A stretch of DNA of 64,000 nucleotides from Vineibacter terrae (lineage in GTDB: Bacteria; Pseudomonadota; Alphaproteobacteria; Reyranellales; Reyranellaceae): positions 92,834 through 156,833 of the forward strand of contig NZ_VDUZ01000001.1 in NCBI RefSeq assembly GCF_008039615.1, in the 5' to 3' direction. Shown here piece after piece: positions 61,363-64,000 of this stretch (its first letter is position 1; the number at the start of each line of letters is the position of its first letter). Under the pieces are notes generated by a model. It did no database searches. It saw only the letters and a list, made by a program, of their open reading frames with translations, and was not told where the DNA came from. The position numbers were made by a program, and so were the translations under genes.

Positions 61363-62592
61363 ATGGGACGCTCAAGGCTTCTTGGCGCCAGCGCGCTGAT
61401 CGGCGCCGGGATGGCGATGCCGGCGGTCGCCGCCGACCCGATCAAGCTGGAGCTGCGCGGCTACTGGAACAGCTACATCACGCTGGGCAAGATCGGCCGC
61501 GATGTCAGCGGCACGACGGGCACCAGCTACCGGCCGGAGACCTTCCGCTACGAAGGCGAGATCTGGTTCTCCGGCGAGACCAAGCTCGACAACGGCACTA
61601 CGGTCGGAATCCGCATCGAGCTGGAAGGATGGTCGAACGGCGGCGGGGCGACGTCGACGAACGACCAGATGGACGAGGAGTATCTTTACGCCTTCGGCCC
61701 CTGGGGCCGGATCGAGTTCGGCGCCACCGATGCGGCCTCATACAAGAACCCGAACTCCTCGCCGTCGGTGCTGCCCGGCTGGGGCTTCCAGGACCCGACC
61801 TTCTCCAACAAGGGCAGCGGCTTCAACAGCAACAACAGCGGCGGGCGCGATCGCGGCACCAATCCGGGGCTGTCGGCGTCCAACAACAACAACTCGGGTG
61901 ACGCGGACAAGCTCACCTACTACTCGCCGCGCTTCGCCGGCCTGCAGCTTGCCTTGTCGTACACGCCGTCGTTCGCTACGTCGGCAATCGCCGCGACGTG
62001 TCCGTTCCGCGGCGGTGGCGCCAACTTCAGCAATTGTCCGCGCAACAACAACACCTGGCACAACGGCATCGACGTCTCCGCGAACTACGCCAACAAGTTC
62101 GGCGACGTGGAGGTGAGGCTGGCCGGCTCCTACATGACCGCCGGCTTCGACCGCGGCACGATCAGCACCGGCCTCGCCGCCACGCCGGTGGCGGCCGACA
62201 ACGCGTCCGGCCGCTACAAGAGCTGGGCTGGCGGCGCGCAGGTCGGCTTCCACGGCTTCACCCTGGGCGGCGGCCTGGGCCGCGACAACAACGGCCTGCG
62301 CCACGACAACGCGACGAGGTGGTATACTGCCGCGATCCGGTACGACAGCGGCCCCTGGATGACCTCCCTGGGCTGGTGGGGCGGCCGCAACAATGACGCC
62401 AATGCCGTCGCCGGCACGCAGAACGCGCCGGGCAAGGACAAGATGGACATCATCGAGCTCGGCGTCGCCTACATGCTGTCTCCCGGCATCAGGCTGCTGG
62501 GCGGCTTGAACTACGTCATGGGGTCGGGACAGTCCAAGAGCGAGAAAGCCGACGCCTGGGCCATCATCTTCGGCACGGGGCTCACGTTCTGA
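61363..62592 (+). CDS. Gram-negative porin
   Basis: 409 residues. Signal peptide ending MAMPAVAADP, then antiparallel beta strands with alternating hydrophobics (LELRGYWNSYITLGKIGR, TVGIRIELEGWS), ending in the C-terminal Phe (IIFGTGLTF) recognised by the BAM complex. Long Asn/Ser/Gly-rich loops (FNSNNSGGRDRGTNP, SASNNNNSGD). It forms a trimeric outer-membrane channel in related proteins; specificity is unknown. It follows ccoS by 13 bases, so readthrough from the cco operon is possible. Confidence 0.88.
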   Translation: MGRSRLLGASALIGAGMAMPAVAADPIKLELRGYWNSYITLGKIGRDVSGTTGTSYRPETFRYEGEIWFSGETKLDNGTTVGIRIELEGWSNGGGATSTNDQMDEEYLYAFGPWGRIEFGATDAASYKNPNSSPSVLPGWGFQDPTFSNKGSGFNSNNSGGRDRGTNPGLSASNNNNSGDADKLTYYSPRFAGLQLALSYTPSFATSAIAATCPFRGGGANFSNCPRNNNTWHNGIDVSANYANKFGDVEVRLAGSYMTAGFDRGTISTGLAATPVAADNASGRYKSWAGGAQVGFHGFTLGGGLGRDNNGLRHDNATRWYTAAIRYDSGPWMTSLGWWGGRNNDANAVAGTQNAPGKDKMDIIELGVAYMLSPGIRLLGGLNYVMGSGQSKSEKADAWAIIFGTGLTF

Positions 62593-62673
62593 TCGAGCGG
62601 CTGTGCACGGGCGTCAATTCGAGCGCAGCGAGGCGATCGTCCGCGGGCCTGCTGCCCTCCCGAGCACAGCCAC

Positions 62674-62762
62674 CCGTCATCCCGAGCGCAGCGAGGGATC
62701 TCCCGCGGCAAGACGCAGGGTGCACCATTCGCGGGAGATCCCTCGCTGCGCTCGGGATGACG
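62674..62762. repeat. PE90 palindromic element
   Basis: Left arm CCGTCATCCCGAGCGCAGCG, right arm CTGCGCTCGGGATGACGG, between the convergent porin and SDR genes. Confidence 0.9.
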
Positions 62763-62792
62763 GGCAGGCGCTCGCGGCGACGACGGCTGGCT

Positions 62793-63548
62793 TCAGGAGC
62801 GGCCGCCGTCGACGGAGAGGATCTGGCCGGTGATCCAGGCGGCCTGGTCGCTGGCCAGGAACAGCACGGCGTTGGCGATGTCGGTGGCCTGACCCAGGCG
62901 GCGCGTGTGGATGGCCTCGATCAGGCGCTGCTGGCCTTCGGGGCCATAGGCTTGCCACTGCCGCTCGCTCGACGGGTTGGAGCGCACGAAGCCGGGCGCC
63001 ACGGCGTTGGTGGTGACGCCGAAGCGCGCCAGGTCCTGCGACAGCTGCCGGGTCAGGCCGACCATGGCATGCTTGGCCGCGGTGTAGGCCTGGATGCCGG
63101 TCAGGCTGGGCCGCAGGCCGGCCCCCGAGGCGATGTTGACGATGCGGCCGTAGCCGGCGGCGCGCATCGGCGGCGCGGCGGCCTGCGCCAGCCAGAAGGC
63201 GCCATCGACATTGGCCGCGAAGATCGCGCGCCAGTCCTCGGCGCCGACGTCCTCGATCGGCCGCCCGACCTGGCCGCGCACGCCGCCGGCCGAATTGACC
63301 AGGATGTCGAGGCGGCCGTCGCCGGCCAGCACGGCATCGACGAGCGCATGGGCGGCGGCACGGTCGCCGATATCGGCGATGTGCGCCGTCATGCCGTGCT
63401 GCCGCGCGAAAAGCTGCACGCCGTCGCGATCGATGTCGGCCAGGTGCACGCGCGCGCCGGCCTGGGCAAGGCCCAGCGCGATGGCCTGGCCGATGCCCTG
63501 GGCGGCGCCGGTCACGAGCGCGGTGCGGCCGCTGAAGGTGATGTGCAT
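62793..63548 (-). CDS. SDR family oxidoreductase
   Basis: 251 residues, a classical short-chain dehydrogenase: cofactor motif TGAAQGIGQAIA, VNSAGG, catalytic Ser in NIASGAGL, Tyr-Lys in YTAAKHAMVG, end WITGQILSVDGGRS. The Asp in HLADIDRD after beta-2 suggests NAD(H) preference. The substrate is unknown. Its start overlaps the end of the ketopantoate-reductase-like gene by 37 bases, so they form one minus-strand operon. Confidence 0.9.
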   Translation of the reverse strand: MHITFSGRTALVTGAAQGIGQAIALGLAQAGARVHLADIDRDGVQLFARQHGMTAHIADIGDRAAAHALVDAVLAGDGRLDILVNSAGGVRGQVGRPIEDVGAEDWRAIFAANVDGAFWLAQAAAPPMRAAGYGRIVNIASGAGLRPSLTGIQAYTAAKHAMVGLTRQLSQDLARFGVTTNAVAPGFVRSNPSSERQWQAYGPEGQQRLIEAIHTRRLGQATDIANAVLFLASDQAAWITGQILSVDGGRS

Positions 63549-64000
63549 GTGTCGATCAACCGTTGCATGGTGTCGGCGGATTGCGGCCGCCGTCCCTCCT
63601 CCACGTCGTGGATCAGGTCGACCAGCGCCCGGATCGCCGGCGTCTCGACGCCGGCCTCGGCGCCGAGACGGGCGATGATGCCGATCTGCGGATCGACCTC
63701 GGTCTTGCGCCGGCGCACGGCGAGGTCGCGCCAGATGCCGGAATGGGTCTTGGCCGTGTGGCGGTTGAACTCGGCCAGCGCCGCGATGCTGGTGCGTGAT
63801 TGCGCTGTGCCTGAACCAGGCGCGAAGGCCGAAGGGTCGAAGCCGTTGAATCCCACGGGGGCGATCCCGCGCGCCGCGGCCACGTGCATGACCTCACGGC
63901 CGAGCCGGTCGAAGACGCAAAAGCGCGCCGGGTCGGCGAAGTTGTCGGCCATCGACTCGTTGGTGAGCGCGGTCGCGAACAGCATCGCGCCATAGGCCAG
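63512..64000 (-). CDS. 2-dehydropantoate 2-reductase-like protein, C-terminal part (5' end outside window)
   Basis: About 163 residues; the frame remains open to the right edge. The C-terminal domain pattern matches ketopantoate-reductase relatives: LTNESMADNFADP, TSIAALAEFNRHTAKTHSGI, WRDLAVRRRKTEVDPQIGII and ETPAIRALVDLIHDVEEGRR. The NADPH-binding N-terminus is not in the window. Many paralogues of PanE act on other 2-oxo substrates, so a role in pantothenate synthesis is not certain, particularly beside an SDR. Confidence 0.8.
   Translation of the reverse strand: MAYGAMLFATALTNESMADNFADPARFCVFDRLGREVMHVAAARGIAPVGFNGFDPSAFAPGSGTAQSRTSIAALAEFNRHTAKTHSGIWRDLAVRRRKTEVDPQIGIIARLGAEAGVETPAIRALVDLIHDVEEGRRPQSADTMQRLIDTCTSPSAAAPRS

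Overview
The window is high-GC (roughly two thirds G+C) chromosomal DNA from an alphaproteobacterium. The main evidence is the divergent block purM-purN / DUF2066 / CDP-alcohol phosphatidyltransferase / AI-2E / hdaA, an aa3-type oxidase subunit IV of the short alphaproteobacterial type, a ccoNOQP operon, a phasin and a Gram-negative porin. The repeats and gene mix would suit a Rhodospirillales or Reyranella-like lineage, but I cannot fix the genus. I see no rRNA, tRNA, CRISPR array, transposase or phage module.

Layout. 1-15 kb is mostly housekeeping: the pyrC 3' end, a dienelactone hydrolase, gmk with yicC, an unusual SDR, the hdaA block, an M20 amidohydrolase, purM-purN-hutD, a cytochrome oxidase subunit, ndk and a CPA2 antiporter. 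15-29 kb is accessory: a tannase-like esterase, a Phd/VapC toxin-antitoxin pair, a low-GC pentapeptide-like membrane protein, an orphan CoxL-type molybdoenzyme subunit, and two His-rich nickel/cobalt transporters flanking a secreted metallo-beta-lactamase and two beta-propeller proteins. 29-38 kb holds a 5.3 kb filamentous-haemagglutinin-type exoprotein, a winged-helix/TPR regulator and an ABC-F ATPase. 38-54 kb has an antitoxin beside a truncated VapC, two PsiF-like proteins, a TetR regulator with two phytanoyl-CoA dioxygenases, a Ser/Thr kinase with TPRs, bdcA/bdcR, an S9 peptidase, a leaderless subtilisin with a small companion ORF, gene remnants and a phasin. 54-62.6 kb is a complete cbb3 oxidase operon (ccoNOQP, a 69-aa protein, DUF2189, ccoI, ccoS) followed by a porin. 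The window ends in an SDR and the 3' part of a ketopantoate-reductase-like gene.

The most striking signal is a roughly 90-bp palindromic element (called PE90 here) present in about ten full, degraded or partial copies. One 90-bp copy (30 codons) lies in frame inside the cytochrome-oxidase copper ATPase CcoI. A 96%-identical copy lies in the same reading frame at the N-terminus of the haemagglutinin-like ORF. This resembles the coding palindromic elements (RPE) known in Rickettsia. Two other repeat families, a roughly 140-bp composite and a 24-bp inverted pair, also sit between genes.
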